From JACVRW01 sp963808775 (lineage in GTDB: Bacteria; Actinomycetota; Thermoleophilia; Solirubrobacterales; Thermoleophilaceae), in NCBI GenBank assembly GCA_963808775.1, contig CAWEGR010000004.1:186001-250000 (forward strand): 64,000 nt of DNA, read 5' to 3'. The position numbers and the translations under genes were made by a program. The notes below the pieces were generated by a model that ran no database searches, had not been told where the DNA came from, and saw only the letters and a list, made by a program, of their open reading frames with translations. Position 1 is the first letter of the stretch; each line of letters opens with the position of its first letter. Positions 17,098 through 26,882 of this stretch are shown here, in pieces.

Positions 17098-18165
17098 ATG
17101 CGCACAGCGCTCGTCTCCGACCTGCACCTCGGCTCTATCGGGGGCAACGACATCGTCCGCGAGCCGGAACGGCGCGAGCGCCTGGTCGCGGCGCTCGAGG
17201 ATGCCGACCGCGTCGTGCTGCTCGGCGACGCCCTCGAGCTGCGGCAGCGGCCCGTCGCCGCCGTGCTCGAGATCGCCCGGCCGCTGTTCGAGGCGCTCGG
17301 GCGCGCGCTGGCCGGGCGCAGGCTCGTGATCGTCCCCGGAAACCACGACCACGGCCTCGCCGGGCCGTGGCTCGAGCGGCTGCGCCTCGACGGCGCCGAG
17401 CCCGCCGCCGACGCGGAGTGGGCGGTGAATGGCTCGGACGGGCTCGCCGGCCGGCTCGCGCAAGCGATGCCCGAGGTCGAGGTGACGCTCGCCTACCCGG
17501 GGCTGGTCCTGCGCCCGGGCGTATATGCGACGCACGGCCACTACCTTGACCTGCACCTCACCGTTCCGCGGATCGAGTCGGTGGCTGCGTCCGCGATGGG
17601 CCGGCTCACGCGGCGCGGCCGGGAGGCCCGCTCGCCCGCCGACTACGAGGCCATCCTCGGCCCGATGTACGCGTTCTACGGCGGGCTCGCGGAAGGCGCG
17701 CCGCAGGCCGCACTGGAACGCGGCGGGACGGTCTCCCGCGACGTCTGGGCGCGGGCGAACGGCGCTGACGGGAGGGCGGCAGGCTTCCTCCTCGGCCGCG
17801 TCACGATTCCCGGCGCGGTGGCCGTGCTGAACGGCCTCGGCCTCGGACCCTTCAGCTCGGTGCTGACGGGCGAGGAGCTGCGGCGCGCGGGTTTGACCGC
17901 CATGGGACGGGTGGCCGACGCGATCGCGCCGCCGGGCACCACCGACGTCGTCTTCGGCCATACGCATCGGCCCGGTCCTCTTCCCGCCGACGACCCGGGC
18001 GAGTGGAGAAGCTCGGGCGGCATCCGACTCTGGAACAGCGGCTCGTGGTTCCACGAAACCGCCTTCGTGACGGACCGCGACACGGGCAACCCCTACTGGC
18101 CCGGAACGGTTCTCGTGCTCGACGACGAGGGCCCGCCCGAGCGGCGGAACGTCCTGCCGGACTGA
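17098..18165 (+). CDS. Calcineurin-like metallophosphoesterase
   Basis: A 355-residue enzyme with the full dimetal signature: SDLHLGS (motif I), GDALELR (motif II, Asp), GNHDHG (motif III), THGHYLD (His) and FGHTHRPG (motif V). It resembles UDP-2,3-diacylglucosamine pyrophosphatase or cyclic-nucleotide phosphodiesterase-like enzymes, but the substrate cannot be told. The ATG at 17098 is 38 nt from the divergent zinc-motif gene. An insert of about 80 residues between HGHYLD and FGHTHRP is larger than in minimal family members. Confidence 0.9.
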   Translation: MRTALVSDLHLGSIGGNDIVREPERRERLVAALEDADRVVLLGDALELRQRPVAAVLEIARPLFEALGRALAGRRLVIVPGNHDHGLAGPWLERLRLDGAEPAADAEWAVNGSDGLAGRLAQAMPEVEVTLAYPGLVLRPGVYATHGHYLDLHLTVPRIESVAASAMGRLTRRGREARSPADYEAILGPMYAFYGGLAEGAPQAALERGGTVSRDVWARANGADGRAAGFLLGRVTIPGAVAVLNGLGLGPFSSVLTGEELRRAGLTAMGRVADAIAPPGTTDVVFGHTHRPGPLPADDPGEWRSSGGIRLWNSGSWFHETAFVTDRDTGNPYWPGTVLVLDDEGPPERRNVLPD

Positions 18166-18202
18166 GCACATCCGCCATACCCGTTTGGGTTAGCCTGCGC
18201 CC

Positions 18203-18690
18203 ATGAAGCGCCTCCTCCTCCTGGCCGCGCTGATCGGCGCCGCCACGCTACTCGTCCCCTCCCAGGCCGCCGCGATCATCCAGCTCGAGCGCGGCATATC
18301 GGGAGTCCGCCTCGGCGACACGAAGGCGGAGGTCAGGGCAGGACCTCGGCAAGCCGAGACGGATCGTCAACCGCACGGGCGAGCTCGGCCCTTTCACGGA
18401 GTTCCGCTATCGCGGGCGCATCACGGTCACGTTCTTCGCCGGCAACAAGGTCACGGCGGTCGCCACCGCCGGCCCCGGCGATCGCACCGCCCGCGGCGTG
18501 GGCGTCGGCTCGACCCGGCGCCAGGTGCGCAACCGCGTCCCTGACGTGCGCTGCCGCAACGTGCCCGGTCCGGGCCCTGCCTTCGCGTTCTGCGACCGCG
18601 GGGCAACGCCGCGCGGGGGGACGTGTCACCGCGTTCCACATCCGGAACGGCCGCGTGTTCCGGGTGACCGTCGGAATCGTGATCGACTGA
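18203..18690 (+). CDS. Small secreted hypothetical protein (two frame breaks)
   Basis: A signal peptide (MKRLLLLAALIGAATLL, ending PSQAAA) is followed by IIQLERGISGVRLGDTKAEVR, then, after removing one G near 18341, LGKPRRIVNRTGEL and YRGRITVTFFAGNKVTAV. A second extra G in the GGGGGG run at 18615-18620 must be removed to read VTAFHIRNGRVFRVTVGIVID and stop at 18690. Corrected length is about 161 residues. Two Cys pairs (VRCRNV, FAFCDR) may form a disulfide. The GxRLGDT-type opening is common in exported actinobacterial proteins of unknown role. Confidence 0.65.
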
Positions 18691-18702
18691 GCCCGACCGA
18701 GG

Positions 18703-20193
18703 TCAGGCGGCCGCCGGCAGCGGCTGCCTGACCGGGCTCGACAGCTCCCACGCCTCCGCGTCGAACTCGGCGAGGCGCTGCCGGAACGGCCAGGTGTAGG
18801 TCGGCCAGAGGGCCGAGTTGTGCCCGTTGCGGTCGATGTAGTAGCTCGAGCAGCCGCCCGAGACCCAGACGGTCCCGCGCGTCAGGCGCTCGAGCTCGGC
18901 GTTCCAGGCCGCGGCCGCCTCGGGGCGGACCGTGGCGGTCGAGGCGCCCGCGCGCCGCATCGCGTCGAGCGTCTCCGCGATGTAGCGGATCTGGGACTCG
19001 ATCATGATCACGATCGACGTGTGCCCGAGCCCGGTGTTCGGCCCCACGAGCAGGAACAGGTTCGGGTAGCCCGGCACGGCGGTCCCCTTGTACGCCGACG
19101 GCGAGCCCTGCCAGACCTGATCGAGCGAGCGCCCGTCGCGGCCGCGGATCCGGTCCGCGATGGGCAGGTCGGTCACGTGGAAGCCGGTGCCGAAGATGAT
19201 CGTGTCGACCTCGCGCTCGCTGCCGTCCGCGCCCACGATCGAGCGCTCGCGGATCTCGGCGATCCCGCCCGTCACGACCTCGACGTTCGGCCTGGTGAGC
19301 GCGGGATACCAGCGGTCCGTGGGCAGGATGCGCTTGCAGCCGATCGCGTATCGGGGCCGCAGCCTCTCGCGCAGCTCCGGGTCCCTCACCTGCGCGTGCA
19401 GGTGCCTCAGCGCCATGCGCTCGACGAACCGCCCCGAGCGCGGCCTGCGGAACTGGAGGACGAAGGTCTCGCGCGCCCAGTAGATCGCCGCGCGCATCGC
19501 CCTCTGCGCGGGCGGGAACAGGCGGTAGAGAGCCCGCTCCGCGCGGCTGATCTCGCGGTTCGGGTGCGGCACGACCCAGGGCGGCGTGCGCTGGAAGACG
19601 TGCAGGCTCCCGACCTGCGGCTGGATCTCCGGCACGAACTGGATCGCGGAGGCCCCGGTGCCGATCACGGCCACGCGCTCGCCGGCGAGATCGTGCCCGT
19701 GGTCCCAGTCCGCCGAGTGGAAGCTCGTTCCCTCGAAGCGCTCGAGGCCGGGCAGCTCGGGGACGCTCGGCTCGGAGAGGGGGCCCTGTCCGCTGATCAG
19801 GATGTCGGCGCTGAGATCGCCCTGCGACGTCTCGAGCCGCCAGACGCCCGCGTCGTCGTCCCAGTCGGCCCCGAGCAGCTCGTGCTCGAAGCGCACGTGG
19901 GGCAGGACGCCGTGGGAGTCGGCCGTGTCGCGCAGGTAGTCGAGGATCTCCGGCTGCGCCGAGAAGGTGTTCGACCAGCCCGGGTTCGGGGCGAACGAGA
20001 ACGAGTAGAGGTGCGAGGGCACGTCGCACCTGCAGCCCGGATAGGTGTTGTCGCGCCAGGTCCCCCCGACGTCGCTCGCGCGCTCGAGCACGACGAAGTC
20101 GGTCTCGCCCCGCCTGCGCAGCTCGATTGCCATGCCGATCCCGGAGAAGCCGGTCCCGACGACGACGATCCTGTGGTGCTCGACCTCGCTCAT
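18703..20193 (-). CDS. Flavin-containing (Baeyer-Villiger-type) monooxygenase
   Basis: A 496-residue FAD/NADPH enzyme. The N-terminal dinucleotide motif is VVVGTGFSGIGMA (residues about 9-21), followed by DVGGTWRDNTYPGCRCD, which is diagnostic for class B monooxygenases. The BVMO fingerprint FEGTSFHSADW and a second Rossmann motif VAVIGTGASAIQ follow. It should insert oxygen into a ketone or oxygenate a soft nucleophile. The ATG at 20193 overlaps the stop of the upstream tetR (ATGA), so the two form an operon and the regulator probably responds to the enzyme's substrate. Confidence 0.93.
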   Translation of the reverse strand: MSEVEHHRIVVVGTGFSGIGMAIELRRRGETDFVVLERASDVGGTWRDNTYPGCRCDVPSHLYSFSFAPNPGWSNTFSAQPEILDYLRDTADSHGVLPHVRFEHELLGADWDDDAGVWRLETSQGDLSADILISGQGPLSEPSVPELPGLERFEGTSFHSADWDHGHDLAGERVAVIGTGASAIQFVPEIQPQVGSLHVFQRTPPWVVPHPNREISRAERALYRLFPPAQRAMRAAIYWARETFVLQFRRPRSGRFVERMALRHLHAQVRDPELRERLRPRYAIGCKRILPTDRWYPALTRPNVEVVTGGIAEIRERSIVGADGSEREVDTIIFGTGFHVTDLPIADRIRGRDGRSLDQVWQGSPSAYKGTAVPGYPNLFLLVGPNTGLGHTSIVIMIESQIRYIAETLDAMRRAGASTATVRPEAAAAWNAELERLTRGTVWVSGGCSSYYIDRNGHNSALWPTYTWPFRQRLAEFDAEAWELSSPVRQPLPAAA

Positions 20194-20792
20194 TGCGTGA
20201 ACCTCCGTAGGCCTGGGAGCAGCAGCTCGACGGTCCAGTCGGAGAGCTGCTCGAGTGGCACGTCCGGGTGCTCCCACATCCAGTGGGCCACTCCCTCGTA
20301 GGCGGAGTTCACGGCGTTGGCGATCAGCTCGAGCTCGCGCGGGTCACCGCCCTCGGGCGCGAGCTCGCCGAGCAGCTCGTGCACCAGCCGGGCCTGCCGG
20401 CGGCGCACCTCGACGGCCGCGTCCGAGAAGCGGCCCTCCATGAGGAGCTCCCACGCGAGCCTGTTGTCGTGCGCGAAGCGCAGGAACGCGAGGCCGCCCG
20501 CGCGCAGCCGCAGCTCGGGGTCCTCGTGCGCGCGCACCGCCTCGGCGATCTCGTTCGCCATGCGCTCGGCGGAGCGCTCGAGACAGGCGCGGAAGAGGCC
20601 GTCCTTCGAGCCGAACAGCTCGTACACGACCGGCTTCGTCACGCCCGCGCGCCGCGCCAGCTCCTCCATCGAGGAGCCCTGGTAGCCGCGCTCGGTGAAC
20701 AGCTCCTCCGCCAGCCCGACGAGCTGGCGGCGCCTCACCTCACGCGGGACCCGGCCATGCCGGTAATCGCCTATCCCTGCCGCGCTCTCCAC
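20190..20792 (-). CDS. TetR-family transcriptional regulator
   Basis: A 200-residue regulator: HTH at residues about 20-65 (QLVGLAEELFTERGYQGSSM, then EELARRAGVTKPVVYELF and SKDGLFRACL) and a helical ligand domain. It is the first gene of an operon with the monooxygenase. The predicted GTG start at 20792 sits inside a pair of inverted repeats (20791-20821), so either translation starts at a later codon or the message is nearly leaderless. Autoregulation is likely. Confidence 0.92.
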   Translation of the reverse strand: MESAAGIGDYRHGRVPREVRRRQLVGLAEELFTERGYQGSSMEELARRAGVTKPVVYELFGSKDGLFRACLERSAERMANEIAEAVRAHEDPELRLRAGGLAFLRFAHDNRLAWELLMEGRFSDAAVEVRRRQARLVHELLGELAPEGGDPRELELIANAVNSAYEGVAHWMWEHPDVPLEQLSDWTVELLLPGLRRFTQ

Positions 20793-20821
20793 TTACCCGC
20801 AGTAACTTACCGAGAGTAGGT
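20791..20821. promoter_or_regulatory. Tandem candidate operators for the TetR/monooxygenase operon
   Basis: Two overlapping sites share the form ACTTAC-N5-GTA(A/G)(C/G)T: ACTTAC-CCGCA-GTAACT (20791-20807) and ACTTAC-CGAGA-GTAGGT (20805-20821). Each is an inverted repeat with one mismatch, and the two are spaced 14 bp apart. They lie at the 5' end of tetR. This is pattern-based inference. Confidence 0.55.
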
Positions 20822-20828
20822 CAGGACG

Positions 20829-23113
20829 TCAAGCGGCTTCCGACGTCGCGGGCTCGCCGGCCGGCGAGCCCGTCTCGCCCGTTCCGGCCTCCGCCTCGGC
20901 GCGCTCCTCCTCGGATTCGCCCTTCGGAGGCTCCTTCGCCCACTCCTCGTCGAAGTCGACGCGCCACTTGGCCTCGGCGTCCTGCTCGAGCTTCAGCTTC
21001 GCGCGGAAGGTCCGCCCGGCGCGGCTGCGGAAGCCGGTCACCGCCTTCTCCGTGCGGCCCACCCCCGGGTCCTCGCCGTTCTCGCGCGACTGCGCGAGCG
21101 AGGCGATCAGCTCCTTGGCCACCGAGACGGGGAGCGACTTGCCGGCCTTCTTCTTCCAGATCACGAACCCGCAGCCCGGGTCGTCGCGCGACCAGCACGA
21201 GAAGCCCTTGCGGTTCTCCGTGATCTCGCGGCCGCAGACCGGGCAGGGGCCGAGCTTCGCGCGCTCGATGCGCACGTCCTTGAGCTTGTCGAGCTCCTTG
21301 ACGGTCTCGCCCGCGAAGTCCGCGATCTCCTTGATGAACTTCTCGCGCGGAAGCTCGCCGTGCTCGATCGCGGCGAGCTTCGACTCCCAGTCGCCCGTCA
21401 GCTCGGCCGAGGTGAGCGGATGGCCGTCGAGCAGGCGGATCACCTGAATGCCCTTCTCGGTCGCGACGAGCGAGCGGCCCTCGCGCTCCACGTACTCGCG
21501 CGAGATCAGGAGCTCGATGATCCCGGCGCGCGTGGCCGGGGTGCCGATGCCGGACTCGCTCATCGCCTCGCGCAGCGCGGCGTCCTCGATGTCCTTGCCC
21601 GCGGCCTCCATGGCGCCGAGCAGCGAGGCATCCGAGTAGCGCCGCGGCGGCTGCGTCTCCTTGCGCAGCCACTCGACCGAGCGCGTCTCGACCTGCTCGC
21701 CCTGCTCGAGCTTCGGCAGCAGCTGGTCGCCGCCCGAGTCGTCCTCGGCGCGCTCGCCCTCGGCCTGGTCGCCGTAGACGGCGCGCCAGCCGGGCTCGAC
21801 GAGCCGCCGGCCGCTCGTGCGGAAGATGTTCTCCGCGACATCGGTCTCACGCGCGTGCGCTCGAACCTCGCCTCGGGATGGAAGATCGCGAGGAAGCGCT
21901 TCGTCACGAGGTCGTAGATCTTCAGCTCGTCCTGGCCCATCTTGCCGAGGTCGTGCTCCGAGCGCGTGGGGATGATCGCGTGGTGGTCCTCGACCTTGGC
22001 GTCGTTCACGACGCGGCCGAGCGGCAGCTTGTCGAGCGCGGTCACGTACTCGGCCGCCTGGCGGTAGCCCGGGTTGTGGCCGACGAGCTCGGCGGTCGGC
22101 TTGATCTCGGCGACCATGTCGCCCGTCAGGAACTTCGAGTTGGTGCGCGGGTAGGTGAGCGCCTTGTGCTCCTCGTACAGACGCTGAGCCGCCGCGAGCG
22201 TGCGCCGGGCCGAGAAGCCGAGCAGCGTGTTGGCGTGGCGCTGAAGCGAGGTGAGGTCGTAGAGCAGCTGGGGCTTCTCGACCTCCTCCTTCTTCTCGAG
22301 CTTCGTGATCGTGCCGGGCCGGCCCGTGCACGCCTCGACGATCGCCTTCGCCTCCGCCTCGCTCTTCAGGCGGCGGCCGCCCAGGTAGCGGCCCGCGTAG
22401 TTGCGCTCTCCGCTCGCCGCGAACTTCGCCTCGACGAGCCAGTACGGCTCGGGCACGAACGCGCGGATCTCCTCCTCGCGCTTGGCGACGAGGGCGAGCG
22501 TCGGGGTCTGCACCCTGCCGAGCGAGACCGCGCCGTCGAAGGCCGAGCGCAGCCGGATCGACGCGGCGCGGGTGGCGTTCATGCCGACGAGCCAGTCGGC
22601 CTCGGAGCGCGAGCGCGCCGCCGCCTCGAGCGACTCCATCTCCTCGCCGGGGCGCAGGTGCTCGAAGGCCTCGGCGATCGCGGACTTCGTCATCGAGGAC
22701 AGCCAGAGGCGCTGCACCGGCTTCTTGCCCGCCTCGGGGGCCGTCTCGTAGATGTAGGCGAAGATCAGCTCGCCCTCGCGGCCGGCGTCGCAGGCGTTGA
22801 CGATCAGATCGATCTCGTCGTCGACCATGCGCCGGTGAACCGCGTGCAGCTGCTTCTTCGAGCGCTCGTCGTTCGGCACGAGCTTGAACTTCTCGGGCAC
22901 GATCGGCAGGTCCGCGTAGCGCCACTTCTTCAGCTTCGGGTCATACGCGTCGGGCTCGGCGAGGCCCACGAGATGTCCGACGGCCCACGTGATCACGTGG
23001 TCCTCCCCCTCGAGAGAGGTCTTGTCCTTCGAGTTCTTGAACTGCCCGGGGAGCGCCGCGGCGAGGTCGCGGGCCACTGAGGGCTTCTCGGCTATGACTA
23101 GGGTCTTGCCCAT
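20829..23113 (-). CDS. topB: Type IA DNA topoisomerase (TopB/topoisomerase III-like; one frame break)
   Basis: About 761 residues after restoring one missing G near 21868. The order is: TOPRIM (TLVIAEKPSVARDLAAAL, then NACDAGREGELIFAYIY), SLGRVQTPTLALV, the active-site block ALTYPRTNSKFL (Tyr nucleophile), HHAIIPT, and after the break SESGIGTPATRAGII. The tail has one zinc-ribbon-like unit (CPVCGREIT, then FSCWSRDDPGCGF) and an acidic C-terminus. It resolves single-strand DNA crossings. The frame change (RVRPMSRRT instead of RVETDVAENIF) is the only one in this window that looks like a lost base. The ATG at 23113 gives the standard MGKTLVIAEKPS start. Confidence 0.9.
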
Positions 23114-24575
23114 CGGAACGGCCATCCACGATACGCACATCGCCAGGCACGACGCGACCGGATGGTGGCTCGAGGAGGCGGGCGGCGCCGAGCCACGGCC
23201 ACCGCTCGCCGGTGCGCAGGAGGCTGATTACCTCGTCATCGGCGGCGGCTACACGGGCATGTGGAGTGCATGGCACCTTGCGGAGGCGGAGCCCTCTGCG
23301 CGCATCGTGGTGCTCGAGGCGGGGGTCTGCGGGCACGGGCCGAGCGGGCGCAACGGGGGCTTCTGCGAGTCGCTCTGGTTCAGCGCTCCCGCCCTGCGTG
23401 AGCGCTACGGGGACGCCGCGGCGCTGGCCCTGCTCGACGCCGCCAGCCGGACGGTGTCCGACATCGGCGACTGGTGCCGCGCGGAGGACGTCGACGCGTG
23501 GTTCGACCAGTCGGGCTACATGTGCGTGTCGACCGGCCCGGCCTTCGACCACGTCGGCGTGGAGGCCGTGCGCGCGGCCGAGGAGCTCGGGCGGCACGGC
23601 GCCGTGCGTGACCTGAGCCACGACGAGGTCGCCGAGCGCTGCGCCTCGCCCCGCTTCCGCCGCGGCGTGTTCGTTCCGGACTTCGCGACCGTGCAGCCCG
23701 CGCGGCTCGCCCTCGGACTGCGCCGCCGCCTGCTCGAGCGGGGTGTCGAGATCTTCGAGAACTCGCGCGTGCGCTCGCTGCGCGTCGAGCCGGTGCGCGC
23801 GTCCGGCAACGGCGCCGCGCCGTCGCCCGGCGCGGTTGTCGCGGAGAGCGGCGGCGGCAGCGTGCGCGCCCGCGCCTGCATCCTCGGCATCGGGCCCGCG
23901 GCGCGCGGGCTGCGTCCGCTCGGCACGCGGCTCGCGGTCACCTCCTCGCACATCGTGCTGACGGAGCCCGTGCCGGACGTGCTCGAGGAGCTCGGCTGGA
24001 CGGGCGGCGAGTGCATCACCGACGGACGCACGCTCCTGCACTACTTCCGGACCACCCGCGACGGCCGCATCGCCTTCGGCTGGGGCGGCGGGCGCGTGGC
24101 GTGCGGCGCGCGCACGCGCGGGCGCATCGAGGTCGACCCGGACGTGGCCGCGGAGGTCGCCCGGCACCTCCTGGCGATGTTCCCCGCGCTCGAGGGGCGG
24201 CGCATCGAGCGCGCCTGGGGCGGCCCGATCGACGTCTCGCCCAGCCATCTGCCACAGGTGGGGAGCCTCGACGGCGCCCCCATCCACTTCGCCTTCGGCT
24301 TCACGGGCAACGGCGTGGGGCCGACCCACCTCGCGGCGCGCTCGCTCGCCTCGCTCGCGCGCGAGGTCGACGACGACGCCTCGCGGCTGCCCTGGGTGGG
24401 CTCGGGACCGGGGGCCTGGGTGCCGCCGGAGCCCGTCGGCTGGCTCGGAGGCGTCACGGTCCGCTCGGCGCTCCTGCGGGCCGAGCGCGCCGCGGAGCTC
24501 GGCGAGCCGGTCGATCCGCTGACCCGCGGGCTGCTGGCGGCGCCGCGGGCGCTCGGGCTGCACCTGGCGCGCTGA
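23094..24575 (+). CDS. FAD-dependent oxidoreductase (DAO family)
   Basis: A 493-residue enzyme with the FAD Rossmann motif YLVIGGGYTGMWSAWHLAEA, then VLEAGVCGHGPSGRNGGFCE, which is typical of DadA/GlpD-like amine or amino-acid oxidases. The C-terminal substrate region holds a second FAD contact (FGFTGNGVGPTHLAARSLA). ATG 23094 is taken, but it overlaps the 5' end of the divergent topoisomerase gene by 20 bp and has no clear ribosome site. A TTG at 23106 is an alternative. The substrate is unknown. Confidence 0.85.
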   Translation: MTRVLPIGTAIHDTHIARHDATGWWLEEAGGAEPRPPLAGAQEADYLVIGGGYTGMWSAWHLAEAEPSARIVVLEAGVCGHGPSGRNGGFCESLWFSAPALRERYGDAAALALLDAASRTVSDIGDWCRAEDVDAWFDQSGYMCVSTGPAFDHVGVEAVRAAEELGRHGAVRDLSHDEVAERCASPRFRRGVFVPDFATVQPARLALGLRRRLLERGVEIFENSRVRSLRVEPVRASGNGAAPSPGAVVAESGGGSVRARACILGIGPAARGLRPLGTRLAVTSSHIVLTEPVPDVLEELGWTGGECITDGRTLLHYFRTTRDGRIAFGWGGGRVACGARTRGRIEVDPDVAAEVARHLLAMFPALEGRRIERAWGGPIDVSPSHLPQVGSLDGAPIHFAFGFTGNGVGPTHLAARSLASLAREVDDDASRLPWVGSGPGAWVPPEPVGWLGGVTVRSALLRAERAAELGEPVDPLTRGLLAAPRALGLHLAR

Positions 24576-24771
24576 GGCGCGTCCTGTGTCCCACCTCACA
24601 GTGGCGCGCGGCCCGATGCCGCAGCATGGGACCAGGTCGAGACCCGGGCGATACTGACAGCGGCACACCGGCGCCGTAATTTCCGGGCCGTGACCCGGTT
24701 GGACGGATGTGGCAGCCCTCGCTCAACCATTCGTCCTGTCCAGCGCCCGGACAGCCAGGAGGGGTAGTACT

Positions 24772-26337
24772 TTGACAGCGGTGATCGAGGTCGAGGATCT
24801 CGTCGCGGAGGAGAGAAGGCTCGCGGAGCGCGCCGTGGCGGGCGACGGCGATGCCTTCGCCGAGCTGTACGGCCGCTACGAGCGGCGCGCGTACAACCTC
24901 TGCCTGCGCATCGTGGGCTCGGAGGACGACGCGGCCGACGCCACCCAGGAGGCGTTCGTCAACGTCCTCAAGCGTCTGCCGAAGATGGAGGGCCGCGACC
25001 TCGCGTTCGGCTCCTACCTGTTCACCTCGGCCCGCCACGCCTGCTACGACCTGATCGAGCGCCGCAAGCGCGCCGAGCCGAGCGACACGATCTCCGAGGG
25101 CGCGATCACCGTGGGCGCCGGCGTGGGCGGCGGCGGGATCGGCTTCGACCCGGGCGACCCGGACGAGGATCCCGAGCGCCACGTGCTGCTCGAGGCGCGG
25201 CAGGAGGAGATCCGGGAGGCCAACGCCCAGCTGCCCGAGCGCCAGCGCGAGGTGCTCGCGCTCCGTGAGGTCGAGGGTCTCTCGTACGACGAGATCGCCG
25301 AGATCATGGACATGAACCGGAACTCGGTCGCCCAGCTGATCTCGCGCGCCCGCATCAACCTGCGCGACGCCCTGCGCGGAACCGCGCTCGCCTCGATCGC
25401 GACCTCCTCCGATGACTGCCGGCGCGCGCTGGCGATGCTCGCCGCGACCCAGGACGGCGAGGACTCCGGCGACCCCTGGCTCGACGAGCACATCTCGGAC
25501 TGCGAGACCTGCCGCCTGAGCCGCGAGGCGATGGAGGAGGCGGGTGTCTCCTACCGCGCCTGGATTCCGGTCGCCGCCGCGCCGCTTCTCTTCCGCGAGA
25601 CGATGGCGCATGCCGCGGAGGCCGTCGGCGCCGACTGGAGCGACGCGATCGCCCGCCACGAGCCGCGCTTCGCCCGCACGGGCGCGGGCAGCGGCGGCGC
25701 GGGCGCCGGCGGAGCCACGGGCAGCGCCCGCGCGTCGGGGTTCCGCCGCCGCCGTCTCGACCTGCTGCTCGCCGCTGGGCTCGCCGCGGTCCTCCTGCTC
25801 GTGGTGTTCTCGTCCGCGCTGCGTGACGGCACCCCGGTCGAGAAGGCCGCCCCCGTGGCCGACGAGACGCCGGCAGCTGCGACGGAGCCCGCCCTCGACG
25901 AGCCGAAGGAACCGGCGAAGAAGCAGAAGAAGGACGCGGACGGGAAGCAGGACAAGGCGCCGCAGGTCGCGGCGAGCGATCCGGACGAGCCGGTCTCGAG
26001 CGACGGTTCGGACGCGCCGGCCTCGAACGGCCGCCCCGACTCGCCCGCATCCGGAGGCGGCTCGAAGCCCGGCCACCAGGGCCAGGCAAAGCAGCAGGAG
26101 CGCGGCGGAAGCGAGACGCTCTCGGGCGACGAGCCCACCACCACCACGCCGCCCGTCACGGACGACCCGCCCCCGGCGGATCCGCCGACCTCCGATCCGC
26201 CCACGAGCGATCCGCCCGCGCCGACGGGATGCCGCGATGCGAACGGCAACCCGATCACCTGCCCGCCGCGCGAGCCGCCGGTGCGCTGCCCGACCGGCTG
26301 CATCCTCATCCCGCCCGCGCGCGAGCCGCCCGCCTAG
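24772..26337 (+). CDS. ECF sigma factor fused to zinc-finger anti-sigma-like, transmembrane and secreted tail
   Basis: A 521-residue fusion. Residues about 15-90 are sigma region 2 (DAFAELYGRYERRAYNLCLR, then ADATQEAFVNVLKRL); about 150-195 are sigma region 4 (LPERQREVLALREVEGLSYD, then IAEIMDMNRNSVAQLIS). Near residue 239, HISDCETC is the His-x3-Cys-x2-Cys motif of zinc-binding anti-sigma domains. A single membrane helix (LDLLLAAGLAAVLLLVV) follows near 330-350, then a tail of about 170 residues rich in Pro, Asp, Ser and Lys, ending with Cys pairs (RCPTGC). The sigma factor is therefore likely held at the membrane by its own anti-sigma module. The TTG at 24772 is chosen because AGGAGGGG lies 7 nt upstream. 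Release would need proteolysis or a conformational signal. Confidence 0.87.
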   Translation: MTAVIEVEDLVAEERRLAERAVAGDGDAFAELYGRYERRAYNLCLRIVGSEDDAADATQEAFVNVLKRLPKMEGRDLAFGSYLFTSARHACYDLIERRKRAEPSDTISEGAITVGAGVGGGGIGFDPGDPDEDPERHVLLEARQEEIREANAQLPERQREVLALREVEGLSYDEIAEIMDMNRNSVAQLISRARINLRDALRGTALASIATSSDDCRRALAMLAATQDGEDSGDPWLDEHISDCETCRLSREAMEEAGVSYRAWIPVAAAPLLFRETMAHAAEAVGADWSDAIARHEPRFARTGAGSGGAGAGGATGSARASGFRRRRLDLLLAAGLAAVLLLVVFSSALRDGTPVEKAAPVADETPAAATEPALDEPKEPAKKQKKDADGKQDKAPQVAASDPDEPVSSDGSDAPASNGRPDSPASGGGSKPGHQGQAKQQERGGSETLSGDEPTTTTPPVTDDPPPADPPTSDPPTSDPPAPTGCRDANGNPITCPPREPPVRCPTGCILIPPAREPPA

Positions 26338-26376
26338 CCCCAGTTCGGCCGCGCCCGCTCCGGGTAGGCGCGCGGC

Positions 26377-26856
26377 ATGACTGATAGCAGCAAGGCGAGG
26401 AACCTGTTGATCGATGAGTTGAGGGATGCCGTCGGCGACGAGGCGCTGCGCGAATCGGACCTCGACGTGGACCGGAGCATCGACAGCCGGCCGCGCAGCG
26501 TACGCGCGGCATTCGGGTCGTCGCGTCTTCTGGTGCTACTGATCGGCGGAGCGCTGCTCGTGGCCGGCGTGATCGCCGCGCTCGCGACGGGGAGCTGGAT
26601 CTGGTTCGGGGTCGCGATCGCCGCGCATGCGCTGATCAGCGTCGCTGTGATCGCGACGGCGCTAGCTCAGACCACGCAGGTGGAGAAGCCGGCGCCCACG
26701 ACCGTCACGGCGCTCGAGGCCGAGGGCGTCTCGGATCCCGAACGCGCCCTGAACGATCTCGTCGCGCAGGTCGACGAGCAGCGCGCGGGGAGCGGCGACG
26801 CCGAGCGGCAGCGCACGGAGATCACGCCCTCGAGCGAGCCAACTCGGTCCGCGTAA
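26377..26856 (+). CDS. Hypothetical membrane protein with two transmembrane helices
   Basis: A 159-residue protein: a charged cytoplasmic N-terminus of about 48 residues, two adjacent hydrophobic helices (LLVLLIGGALLVAGVIAALA and FGVAIAAHALISVAVIATAL), and an acidic C-terminal tail. ATG start 39 nt after the ECF fusion gene, same strand, so it may be co-transcribed with it. No family recognised. Confidence 0.72.
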   Translation: MTDSSKARNLLIDELRDAVGDEALRESDLDVDRSIDSRPRSVRAAFGSSRLLVLLIGGALLVAGVIAALATGSWIWFGVAIAAHALISVAVIATALAQTTQVEKPAPTTVTALEAEGVSDPERALNDLVAQVDEQRAGSGDAERQRTEITPSSEPTRSA

Positions 26857-26882
26857 CCGTCGCTCGCGCAATCCCGGCGGCG

